Shown here one piece after another: positions 1-6,980 of a DNA stretch of 9,107 bases. Both the position numbers and the translations under genes were made by a program. The notes below the pieces were generated by a model. The model did no database searches. It saw nothing but the letters and a program-made list of their open reading frames with translations, and was not told the origin of the DNA. Source of the DNA: Planctomycetales bacterium (GTDB taxonomy: Bacteria > Planctomycetota > Phycisphaerae > SM23-33). Every line of letters begins with the position of its first letter. Position 1 is the first letter of the stretch. The stretch is from the NCBI GenBank assembly GCA_030592655.1, contig JAUVIQ010000126.1, forward strand, positions 1 to 9,107, read 5' to 3'.

Positions 1-38
<38 letters not shown>

Positions 39-93
39 CCGAAACGTTCGGGGCATAAGAAATCGGTCAGTTTGAGAATTCGAGGAGCGAGCA

Positions 94-963
94 ATGAAAC
101 GCCAACCGTATCGAGCGGGGAGTTTTTACGAGGCCGGTGAGGACGCCTGCCGGCGAAGCGCGACCGGGATTCTTGACAGTGCGACCGTTCCTGCCGACTT
201 GCCGGAAGTCCTCTTCGGTGGGCTTGTTCCGCACGCAGGGTGGGTTTTTTCAGGGCTGACGGCTGCAATGACGCTCAAGGCGCTGGCGAAGCGAGACAGA
301 CTCAAACGGGTCGTTATCTTCGGCGCGGATCACTGGGGCACTGCCGGTAAAGGGGCTATCTATGACAAAGGCGCATGGCTGACGCCGTTGGGGGAGGTTC
401 CAATCGACGAAGAACTCGCCGACGTCCTGCTGGTAAGTTGCAGCCTGCTTCGGTCGGACGCTTCAGCCCACAGCCGGGAGCACAGTATCGAGGTGCAGCT
501 GCCGCTGATGCAGGTCGCCTGCAACGATGTGCAGATCGTTCCGATTATCATCTCGCCTTCGCCCGACGCAATCCGCATCGGACAGGAGGTCGGCGAGGTG
601 CTGGCGAGGGATTTCCCCGACGCCTCGGTCCTCGGCAGCACGGACCTGACGCACTATGGCCCTCAGTACGGCTTTACGCCGGGCTCGACGGGGTCGGCTG
701 GGCTTGAATGGGCGAACCGAAACGACGCCCGCGTGCTGGAACTCATCGAGGCGATGAAGGCTTCGGAAGTCGTCGCGGAAACCGCCGCCCACCAGAGCGC
801 ATGCGGCGGCGGAGCCATTGCAGCCACCATCGCCGCCTGCTCGGCGATGGGCGCAACGGCTGGGCATACACTTAAATACACAACGAGCGCCGAGGTGATG
901 CGGGAAGTGTACTCCCAGCAATCGGACGATTCCGTCGGATATGCAGCCGTTGTGTTCGCCTGA
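94..963 (+). CDS. amrB: AmmeMemoRadiSam system protein B (Memo family)
   Basis: This is a 289-residue cytoplasmic protein of the Memo family, which is related in fold to class III extradiol dioxygenases. Family motifs appear in order: VPHAGWVFSG (45-54), GADHWG (77-82), EHSIEVQLPLMQ (129-140), STDLTHYG (182-189) and SACGGG (235-240). His47, His80 and Cys237 align with His49, His81 and Cys244 of human MEMO1, reported as metal-binding, so the metal site looks intact. Length is normal for the family. The ATG at 94 has GAGGAG at 82-87, six bases upstream. In many bacteria and archaea this family is encoded beside or fused to AMMECR1 and radical-SAM proteins (the AmmeMemoRadiSam set); only 57 bases of non-homopolymer sequence remain upstream, so partners cannot be seen. 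It is convergent with the ACP gene at 974. The biochemical reaction of the bacterial protein is not established. Confidence 0.93.
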   Translation: MKRQPYRAGSFYEAGEDACRRSATGILDSATVPADLPEVLFGGLVPHAGWVFSGLTAAMTLKALAKRDRLKRVVIFGADHWGTAGKGAIYDKGAWLTPLGEVPIDEELADVLLVSCSLLRSDASAHSREHSIEVQLPLMQVACNDVQIVPIIISPSPDAIRIGQEVGEVLARDFPDASVLGSTDLTHYGPQYGFTPGSTGSAGLEWANRNDARVLELIEAMKASEVVAETAAHQSACGGGAIAATIAACSAMGATAGHTLKYTTSAEVMREVYSQQSDDSVGYAAVVFA

Positions 964-973
964 AACGCCGTGC

Positions 974-1219
974 TTATTTATTGACGTACTTTTCGATAAA
1001 TTCGATGGCGTTGCCGACGGTCTGGACTTCCAGTGCGTCCTCAGCGTCCATGTTGATATCGAACTCTTCGTCGAAGGCTGCCACCAGCTGAACCGACTGG
1101 GTGCTTTCTGCCCCCAGGTCAAACACGAAATCGCTTTCGGGCGTAACCATATCGGGCGTAACGTTCAAAACTTCGCAAGTTACCTTGATAGTACGTTCGG
1201 TAATTTCACTCTTTTCCAT
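974..1219 (-). CDS. Acyl carrier protein (small, downstream of acyl-CoA synthetase)
   Basis: An 81-residue acidic protein with the ACP four-helix pattern. The phosphopantetheine site is DLGAEST, with Ser39 as the attachment residue, followed by an acidic helix and a C-terminal stretch ending in IEFIEKYVNK. The usual residue after the serine is Leu or Ile (DSL/ESI); here it is Thr, which is uncommon. The longest frame begins at 1231 (MEKSMEKSE), but that ATG lies on the Shine-Dalgarno sequence (ATGGAG). The second ATG at 1219 has GGAG six bases upstream, so I choose 1219. It is last of five minus-strand genes, 29 bases after the acyl-CoA synthetase stop, which suggests co-transcription. It may carry an acyl group supplied or used by the neighbouring enzymes; the partner is unknown. 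Confidence 0.92.
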   Translation of the reverse strand: MEKSEITERTIKVTCEVLNVTPDMVTPESDFVFDLGAESTQSVQLVAAFDEEFDINMDAEDALEVQTVGNAIEFIEKYVNK

Positions 1220-1225
1220 GCTTTT

Positions 1226-1229
1226 CTCC
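1226..1229 (-). promoter_or_regulatory. Ribosome binding site deciding the ACP start
   Basis: GGAG on the minus strand lies six bases before the ATG at 1219. The other in-frame ATG (1231) overlaps this site and has no comparable sequence before it, so initiation at 1219 is more likely. Confidence 0.7.
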
Positions 1230-1231
1230 AT

Positions 1232-1246
1232 TCGTAGGCTGGGCCG
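1232..1246 (-). repeat. Short dispersed repeat, copy 1 (partial)
   Basis: The plus-strand 15-mer TCGTAGGCTGGGCCG occurs here and again at 4724-4738. Both copies lie in a gap between two minus-strand genes, just upstream of the next gene's Shine-Dalgarno region. This copy lacks the GGCCCA half that forms a hairpin in copy 2. It begins three bases after the stop codon of the acyl-CoA synthetase gene. Confidence 0.6.
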
Positions 1247-1248
1247 GT

Positions 1249-3399
1249 TTATTCACTCAATCTAATCCTCACGTCGGCGACGCTGCTTCCCTGACCGTCC
1301 GGGCCGACGATTAACGGGTTTATATCCAGTTCGGCGATGCGTTCAAAATCAAACGCAAGCCGACCGAGTCGCAACAGGCACTCTTCCACGCTGTCCACGT
1401 CGGCTGGGCCCGTCCCGCGAGCGCCTTCGAGCAGTTTGAAGGCCCTTACCTGGCGAACCATTCTCGAAGCGGCAGACGGCGTTATCGGCGCTAAGGCAAA
1501 CGTTACATCGCGGAAAATCTCCACGAACAACCCGCCAAGCCCGAACATCAACGTCGGTCCGAAGGCAGAGTCGTACTTAGCGCCGAGAATTACCTCTCGC
1601 CCGGACGGGATCATCCCGCGAACCAATGCGCCCTTAATCTCAGCCTCCGGCATCGCCTGGCCGATGTGGCTGAACATCTCATTATAGGCGCTGCGGACGG
1701 CATCGGCGTCTTTGAGGTCCAGCGCGACGCCCTTGATGTCGAATTTGTGGATAATCTGCGGGCTGACGACGCGGAGTACGGCGGGGAAACCGTTTTTTTC
1801 GGCGAACTCGGCGGCTTCGTCGGCATCGCGGCAAAGTTTGTATCCCGACACGGGGAATCCGTATGCCTTCAGCACCGTCATCGCCTGGTCCTCGTCGAGA
1901 TAACCGGCCGGAGCGGCGTCAATAATCGCAGCGGCGGCATCGCGGTCCGCCGACGGCGGCTGATAATCGGCCTCATCGGGTAACTCTCGCCACCGGCGTA
2001 TCCGCTGCACGTCAGCCATTGCCCCGCACGCCCATTCCGGCATGATGTAGTGCGGAATGTGAGCAGCCTGGAGGATATCGACGCCGACGGCTACGTCGGC
2101 AGCGCCGATAAACGAACATGCCATGGGCTTGTCAGTCTGCTCGTGGACCTTCACTATCCCGCGTGCGATTTCCTCGATGTCGGTCATCGACTGCGGCGTA
2201 AGAATCACCAATGCCTGGTCAACATTCGGGTCGTCCATAACAGCGCCGACGGCGGCTTCGTAACGGTCGGATCGCGCGTCGCCGATGACATCAACGGGGT
2301 TCTTTACATTCGCTGCCGCCGGAAGCGCGCCGGTGAGTTTGTCCGTTGTCGCCTGTTCAAATCGCGGAATCTCAAGCCCGACATCCACGGCGGCGTCGGT
2401 CGCCATTACTCCCGGCCCGCCGGCGTTGGTAACGATTGCCAGACGGTTTCCTTTCGGCATGGGCTGATTCGTCAGCATGATGGCGGTGTCGAACAGTTCT
2501 TCGATAGTGTTCAGGCGGATGATACCCGCTTCGGCAAAGACGGCTTCGCATATGGCGTCTTCACCGGCGAGCGAACCGGTGTGGCTGCTGGCGGCGTCGG
2601 CGCCCTGGGGCGTCCTTCCGCTCTTTATCGCGAGGATCGGTTTGGGATTGTCGCCGCGAGTTACACGCCGGGCTGTCTCTATCAGGGCGCGGCCGTCGCG
2701 GAGTTCCTCAAGGTACAGCAGGACCACATCGGTCTGTTCGTCCTGGTGGAGGTAGTCCAGCAGTCCCATTTCCGTAACGCCGGCCTTGTTGCCGAAACTG
2801 ACGAACTTGGAGAATCCGATGTTCCTGTTGCGAGCGTAATCGAGAACGGCTGTGCAAAGCGCACCGGACTGGCTGAGGAAGGCAATACGTCCCTTGGCCG
2901 GCATTTTGCGGGCAAAGGAAGCGTTCAGCATTATTTTCGGATCGGTATTCACCACGCCCAGGCAGTTAGGCCCGACGAGCGAGATGTCATACTCGGCGCA
3001 GATGTCCTTGATTTCCTGCTCGCGTTTTTCGCCTTCGGGGCCGACTTCTCGGAAACCGGCGGATATGATTATCACACCCTTGACGCCCTTCTCGCCGCAC
3101 TGGCGAAGCGCCCTGGCTACGACATTGGACGGAAAAACTATCACCGCAAGATCAATATCGTCCTCGATGTCCGTCAGGTAACGGTAAGCGGGAACCGAAG
3201 AGATACTTCGCTTTCCCGGCGCGACCGGATACAGCACGCCCTTATAACCGCTGGCCAGGATGTTGTAGAAAATGTCATAGGGAACGGTCCCGGGCGTCGG
3301 CGTTACGCCCATGACGGCTACGCTTACGGGGTTGAAAATACGGTCGCGCGGATACCCGCCGGGGATTGTCTCTACTGAATACTTCGTTGTGTTCGACAT
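1249..3399 (-). CDS. NDP-forming acyl-CoA synthetase (acetate--CoA ligase, ADP-forming type), fused alpha-beta
   Basis: A 716-residue cytoplasmic enzyme of the NDP-forming acyl-CoA synthetase superfamily (relatives of succinyl-CoA synthetase), which interconverts acyl-CoA + ADP + phosphate and acid + CoA + ATP. Domains in order: CoA-binding Rossmann domain (about 14-150, GPNCLG at 143-148), succinyl-CoA-ligase-like domain (about 168-310, LSQSG at 175-179, SSHTGSLAG at 271-279 with His273 as the expected phosphohistidine), a third domain (about 318-465, TNAGGPG at 324-330) and a C-terminal ATP-grasp domain (about 490-716, HK at 551-552, ELDINPLIVGP at 690-700). The alpha and beta parts are in one chain, as in many bacterial members. 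The usual HKTDVGGV stretch reads HKFDIKGV, a mild departure. The ATG at 3399 is preceded by AAAGGCG. It starts 19 bases after the GlmU-like stop and is followed by the ACP gene. Substrate is not predictable: acetate, propionate, branched or aryl acids are all possible. Confidence 0.92.
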   Translation of the reverse strand: MSNTTKYSVETIPGGYPRDRIFNPVSVAVMGVTPTPGTVPYDIFYNILASGYKGVLYPVAPGKRSISSVPAYRYLTDIEDDIDLAVIVFPSNVVARALRQCGEKGVKGVIIISAGFREVGPEGEKREQEIKDICAEYDISLVGPNCLGVVNTDPKIMLNASFARKMPAKGRIAFLSQSGALCTAVLDYARNRNIGFSKFVSFGNKAGVTEMGLLDYLHQDEQTDVVLLYLEELRDGRALIETARRVTRGDNPKPILAIKSGRTPQGADAASSHTGSLAGEDAICEAVFAEAGIIRLNTIEELFDTAIMLTNQPMPKGNRLAIVTNAGGPGVMATDAAVDVGLEIPRFEQATTDKLTGALPAAANVKNPVDVIGDARSDRYEAAVGAVMDDPNVDQALVILTPQSMTDIEEIARGIVKVHEQTDKPMACSFIGAADVAVGVDILQAAHIPHYIMPEWACGAMADVQRIRRWRELPDEADYQPPSADRDAAAAIIDAAPAGYLDEDQAMTVLKAYGFPVSGYKLCRDADEAAEFAEKNGFPAVLRVVSPQIIHKFDIKGVALDLKDADAVRSAYNEMFSHIGQAMPEAEIKGALVRGMIPSGREVILGAKYDSAFGPTLMFGLGGLFVEIFRDVTFALAPITPSAASRMVRQVRAFKLLEGARGTGPADVDSVEECLLRLGRLAFDFERIAELDINPLIVGPDGQGSSVADVRIRLSE

Positions 3400-3418
3400 T
3401 GAATTCGCCTTTGTGACT

Positions 3419-4702
3419 TTATTTTTTCAGCATTTTCCGTCGTCCCCGACGGAGGGCGTCGTCGCGGATCGGCGCGGTCATTTCGAAAATCGCGTCCCAC
3501 ATCGCCTGCTCATCCTCGGTCCACTCGCACTTGCGACGAGACATTGCTATCCGGGCGGTTTCGTAGAGTTTGCCCTTCCCGAAGCCCTTGGTCGTAACGC
3601 CTTCGAGGAACCAGGCGAACGACGGGATGAACTTCGGCAACGGCTTACCGGTCGGCATTATCAGCGCCATCGCGCCGACGTAGGAACCCGTGTTCAGCAA
3701 TGTTCCGATGGCGGTCTTGGTGTGGTCGCCGATAAGCGAGCCGACCTTGGTCGAACCGGTATCAATCGGCCTGCGGCCATCGAGCATTACCGACACGTCG
3801 GAGTAATCGTTTTTCAGGTCGCTGTTGGTCGTCAGTGCGCCGAGGTTGACCCATTCGCCGACGTACGCATGGCCAAGGAAGCCGTCGTGGTACTTGTTGG
3901 AGTAGCCCTGGATGATGGATTCTTCGACCTCGCCGCCGATGCGGCAGACCGGGCCGATGCTGTTGCCCTCACGGCACTTAGCGCCCAGGAGGATCGATTT
4001 TTTACCGACGTAGCAAGGCCCCTCGATCCGCGTGAACGGATGGACCTCGACATCCTCGTCGAGATAGACCGGCCCGTTCTCGGCGTCGATAACGACCATC
4101 GGGTGAATGACGGCCCCGGCGCCGATGAAAACGTCCTTGTCGCTTCCACGGATGGCGTTAGGCTGCTCAACAGCGCCTTCGATACCGTCGCGTCCCGCCG
4201 ATTTGAAATCTTCGGTCAACTGCTCCGGATTCGCCAGAACCAGGTCCCACGTGTAATTCCACGTCGCCAACTCGGCTGTAATTGTCGGAAGCGACGCCTT
4301 GGCTGAATCCAGCAGTTCTTCGATTCCGCCGGTTTTCAGTTTGGGCAGGTCGTCGGCTGTGATTCGTGCGTAAAGCACTTCGCCGTCGTCGGTAACGCCG
4401 ACCTCGCTCGGTCCGGTTGTGGCCACGTCGAAACCCGCTGCCTTTACCCTGCCGTTGACGATAAGCAAATCGTCGCCGGCGAGGGTGGCGGTATCGTTGA
4501 CCTTCATATTCGTTTTGGCGCGATAGGAATCAGCCATGTATGCTTCGACGAAGCAGGCTATGTCAGTCGCGCCTACTTTGGCGATTAGTTTTTCAGCCAG
4601 TGTGGTCATTCCGCATCGCAGTTCCCAAATGGGTCTGCTGAGCGACAGGGGGTGAAAATTCGCCCTCTTTTCGGACGGGCCGTCGTACAAAATCATTCGC
4701 AT
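3419..4702 (-). CDS. GlmU-like putative sugar nucleotidyltransferase with left-handed beta-helix
   Basis: A 427-residue protein resembling the 'alternative' bacterial GlmU family, annotated as putative UDP-GlcNAc diphosphorylase/glucosamine-1-phosphate N-acetyltransferase. The N-terminal part has HPLSLSRPIWELRCG (17-31) instead of the classical LAAGxGTRM nucleotide-binding loop. Residues about 186-350 form a hexapeptide-repeat beta-helix with the signature pieces SNKYHDGFLGHAYVG (268-282), NLGALTTNSDLK (286-297) and GSLIGDHTKTAIGT (321-334). A basic C-terminal helix ends GRRKMLKK. The longest frame opens at 4759, but the ATG at 4702 (MRMILYDG) has GGAG eight bases upstream and matches the usual start of the family, so it is preferred. 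It lies between a DUF4954 gene and an acyl-CoA synthetase on the same strand. The nucleotide-sugar role is inferred from the family; actual substrates are unknown. Confidence 0.88.
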   Translation of the reverse strand: MRMILYDGPSEKRANFHPLSLSRPIWELRCGMTTLAEKLIAKVGATDIACFVEAYMADSYRAKTNMKVNDTATLAGDDLLIVNGRVKAAGFDVATTGPSEVGVTDDGEVLYARITADDLPKLKTGGIEELLDSAKASLPTITAELATWNYTWDLVLANPEQLTEDFKSAGRDGIEGAVEQPNAIRGSDKDVFIGAGAVIHPMVVIDAENGPVYLDEDVEVHPFTRIEGPCYVGKKSILLGAKCREGNSIGPVCRIGGEVEESIIQGYSNKYHDGFLGHAYVGEWVNLGALTTNSDLKNDYSDVSVMLDGRRPIDTGSTKVGSLIGDHTKTAIGTLLNTGSYVGAMALIMPTGKPLPKFIPSFAWFLEGVTTKGFGKGKLYETARIAMSRRKCEWTEDEQAMWDAIFEMTAPIRDDALRRGRRKMLKK

Positions 4703-4710
4703 AACAATTT

Positions 4711-4714
4711 CTCC
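4711..4714 (-). promoter_or_regulatory. Ribosome binding site deciding the GlmU-like start
   Basis: GGAG on the minus strand lies eight bases before the ATG at 4702. Starting upstream at 4759 would add 19 residues encoded through the dispersed repeat at 4724-4746, which argues for the later start. Confidence 0.65.
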
Positions 4715-4723
4715 ATTAACATC

Positions 4724-4748
4724 TCGTAGGCTGGGCCGAAGGCCCACC
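4724..4748. repeat. Short dispersed repeat, copy 2, with hairpin
   Basis: The 15-mer shared with 1232-1246 is here followed by GAAGGCCCACC, giving a perfect six-pair stem TGGGCC/GGCCCA (4732-4737 and 4741-4746) around a three-base GAA loop, extended by two G-C pairs past a bulged C. It fills most of the 69-base gap between the DUF4954 stop and the GlmU-like start. Read on the minus strand it is not followed by a T run, so it is not a normal intrinsic terminator for this operon. A REP-like element is the best description. Confidence 0.6.
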
Positions 4749-4771
4749 TTTTCTACCAAAAAAGCTACCGT

Positions 4772-6853
4772 CTACTTCAGTGAACGCGCCACTTTCTCAA
4801 ATTCCTTCGTTTCCGCACGAACCTGTTCAATAAAACTATTGTCTTCAATATCGCCGACCACCGCTTTCATTTCTTCCGGCGTCTCGAACGTAATTTGCCG
4901 GAAGTGATTTTCGTAGTCTTTTTCCCTGCTGGCGTAGGTCTGGTCGCGGATGTACTTCTGGATTTCGACGGCTTCATCGAGCGCCTTTGCCCATAATTCC
5001 TGCGTCAGTTTTTCGACGCCCAGCAACTCCAGCAGCGTTGCGAAGGCGTGGCGCTGCTTGTCGAGCGGGTATTTTTCCCACAGTTCGTCGTATCGCTCGT
5101 GGATACCGTGCCAATCGGCGATTTTGCCGGATTTAATATCGACCCGTAAGGCGTCAAAATCGTCGCCCATCACCAATTGTCCGCCGAGGTTGACCCATCT
5201 CCGGCAGCGTGGGCCTGCCAGTTCGGCGCACATGGATTCCAGCGTCGCACCGTCGTTGGCCTGCATATAAGCCATCAGATTCTTGATAGCGTAATAATGA
5301 AGCATCTGGCGGTAGGCGCGCCGGCCCTCGTCGGCCTTGAGAACAACGACTTTCCGCTGAGAGTTTTCGACGTTCGCAGCGAGAACCTCCGGCTTGTTCG
5401 CCCATTCTTCCAGCAGCGTCAGGGCTGTGAACATTTCCTCGGCGGTGTCGGGCGCGAGCGAATCGAACTCGACGTTCTGGCGTTTGTGCCTGCGGGCGTC
5501 GCGGGCCTGGAACTTCCATGAATTCCGCGCCAGCGCGTACATGTTATAAAGCCACCAGTATCCGGGCATCAGCGTCAGCCGGTCGGCGACAACGTCGTTA
5601 CTGACCAGGCAGAACGGAAGCGGAACGTCCAGTTCGGCGGGATAGTCGCCCTTGGCCAGAAGGACGAAAGAAGCGAACCGGCTGTTGTGTTTCAAACTGG
5701 TGCAAAGCCCCGGCCAGAAACCACGACCGGCCTGGATCTCACCGTCGGGCGACCGACTGTTATGGTTCGATCCGATAGTCGCAGCCGCGGCGATATTGCT
5801 CTGCCCCATCACCAGCGAGGCGATAAGGAACGAGTTGTTGTGATGCTGCTCGTGGGCGGGGAATATCAGGTTGTTCAGCAATTCGCAGCAGGAGACAGTC
5901 GAGTTGTCGCCGAGATACGAATGTATCAGCCTCGCGCCGTACTTCAGGGCGCTGTTATCGCCCAGGATGAACCGCACCGCCTTGCAGCCATAGAATATAT
6001 GACAGGCGTATCCGACGATACCGTTGACCAGTTCGACGCCTTCGCCGATCTGTGTCGGTTCTTCGGCGCTTGAGTTGACCGTGAGGTTCTTGAGTTTGTT
6101 CGCGCCTTTGATGTAGGCAGCCGGTCCGATTTTTACATCCTTTATGATCCGGCAATTCTTGACAACGCAGTTTTCGCCGACCGTTCCGTAGAACCCTCGT
6201 CGCGAGTCGAACATTTTTTGCGTTATTTGCCCGAAGCGCTCGATCAGGTCGGCGTCATCGCGGAATTTCGCCCAGAAACAGGCGTCCGCCGGAAGCATCC
6301 CGTCGAACGGCATGACGCTCCGCCCTCCGGCTTCGTTTATCAGGTCAAGCCATACTCGCGTTTCCTCGTCCTCGCCGTCTTTTATGATGCCGTTACCGAA
6401 CTTGGCGTGATTCGTGGTGTGCATTTCGTCGATGTTCTGGAGGATAACGTGGTCGGCGATAATGTAGTGCGCGAGGTATCTGACGTGGTGGATGGCGGCG
6501 TTGTCGCCGATGTCGCAGTTGATAATCAGGCTGTTGCTCAAACCGACAGGAACGGAAAGGTCGTGGTAAATCAGGCACAACTCCTCAAGCCGACCGACGC
6601 GAACCAGACCGAAGAACTGGCAGTTTATCACATGGTGCGGGCTGAACTGATCAGCCACCAGGACGGTCTCCCAATTCTCGGCGGTGTTTCCGTTCTTGAC
6701 GAGCGTTTCGAGTTCTTCGGGGCGCAGAGACCGCCAGGCGTCGGCCGGTTTGCCCGACTGCTGATTGCGCAGATAATACCCATCCTCACCGGCAGGGAGA
6801 AACTGCTCAGGGATAAAACTCGCACCCAGTGATTTCAACGGCGAAATTTCCAT
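4772..6853 (-). CDS. DUF4954 family protein (hexapeptide beta-helix type)
   Basis: A 693-residue protein that I recognise as DUF4954, a family of unknown function seen mainly in Bacteroidota and Planctomycetota. Residues about 75-145 and 224-400 have the alternating short-strand, Gly/Asn-turn pattern of left-handed beta-helix acyl- or nucleotidyl-transferases (for example NCDIGDNAAIHHVRYLAHY and the His-rich stretch FPAHEQHHNNSF, 331-342, then TIGSNHNSRSPDGE, 359-372). Residues about 435-693 look mostly helical and charged, ending EFEKVARSLK. No signal peptide or membrane segment is visible. The longest frame uses a GTG at 6862, but AGGTGA at 6859-6864 overlaps it and is ideally spaced (five bases) from the ATG at 6853, so 6853 is chosen. 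The same-strand GlmU-like neighbour, also a beta-helix protein, suggests a shared sugar or envelope pathway; that is inference. Confidence 0.88.
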   Translation of the reverse strand: MEISPLKSLGASFIPEQFLPAGEDGYYLRNQQSGKPADAWRSLRPEELETLVKNGNTAENWETVLVADQFSPHHVINCQFFGLVRVGRLEELCLIYHDLSVPVGLSNSLIINCDIGDNAAIHHVRYLAHYIIADHVILQNIDEMHTTNHAKFGNGIIKDGEDEETRVWLDLINEAGGRSVMPFDGMLPADACFWAKFRDDADLIERFGQITQKMFDSRRGFYGTVGENCVVKNCRIIKDVKIGPAAYIKGANKLKNLTVNSSAEEPTQIGEGVELVNGIVGYACHIFYGCKAVRFILGDNSALKYGARLIHSYLGDNSTVSCCELLNNLIFPAHEQHHNNSFLIASLVMGQSNIAAAATIGSNHNSRSPDGEIQAGRGFWPGLCTSLKHNSRFASFVLLAKGDYPAELDVPLPFCLVSNDVVADRLTLMPGYWWLYNMYALARNSWKFQARDARRHKRQNVEFDSLAPDTAEEMFTALTLLEEWANKPEVLAANVENSQRKVVVLKADEGRRAYRQMLHYYAIKNLMAYMQANDGATLESMCAELAGPRCRRWVNLGGQLVMGDDFDALRVDIKSGKIADWHGIHERYDELWEKYPLDKQRHAFATLLELLGVEKLTQELWAKALDEAVEIQKYIRDQTYASREKDYENHFRQITFETPEEMKAVVGDIEDNSFIEQVRAETKEFEKVARSLK

Positions 6854-6858
6854 CGGGG

Positions 6859-6864
6859 TCACCT
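6859..6864 (-). promoter_or_regulatory. Ribosome binding site deciding the DUF4954 start
   Basis: AGGTGA on the minus strand sits five bases before the ATG at 6853 and physically overlaps the alternative GTG codon at 6862, making the GTG an unlikely initiator. Confidence 0.7.
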
Positions 6865-6868
6865 AAAA

Positions 6869-6896
6869 AATTGAACCACAAAAAACCTGTTCAATT
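6869..6896 (-). promoter_or_regulatory. Inverted repeat with T run just upstream of the DUF4954 Shine-Dalgarno
   Basis: AATTGAAC and GTTCAATT form a perfect eight-base inverted repeat around a 12-base T-rich spacer. On the transcribed strand the second arm runs into TTTT (a run of six T in all), immediately followed by AGGTGA. This is either a weak, AT-rich terminator-like hairpin between nagB and the DUF4954 gene or an operator or leader structure affecting translation. Only two of the eight pairs are G-C, so termination would be inefficient. Confidence 0.4.
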
Positions 6897-6948
6897 ACCG
6901 ATTCAAAGGAACATTCGGCGATTCCTCTTTTCAACCTGTCCCTTTGGG

Positions 6949-6980
6949 ATTGGCAATTGGCAATTGAAAATTGGCAATTG
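6949..6980. repeat. Heptamer tandem repeat (ATTGGCA)n after nagB
   Basis: Four head-to-tail heptamers ATTGGCA, ATTGGCA, ATTGAAA, ATTGGCA plus a final ATTG, abutting the nagB stop codon. The period is exactly seven and only the third unit deviates. Each unit junction contains the palindrome CAATTG. It lies in the 127-base gap between nagB and the DUF4954 gene; the rest of that gap holds the inverted repeat at 6869-6896 and nothing else I can name. Confidence 0.8.

Noticed and set aside
39..51. Small hairpin CCGAA-ACG-TTCGG near the contig edge
   Set aside because: Five pairs with no T run and next to artefactual sequence; not enough to call a terminator of an upstream gene.
2050..3378. A 442-codon plus-strand open frame opposite the acyl-CoA synthetase gene
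   Set aside because: It lies fully antisense to a gene with strong family motifs, its translation resembles no family, and it has the composition expected of an antisense frame in GC-rich coding DNA.
3311..4306. A 331-codon plus-strand open frame across the synthetase/GlmU-like junction
   Set aside because: Antisense shadow of two well-supported genes; no recognisable motif and no proper ribosome site.
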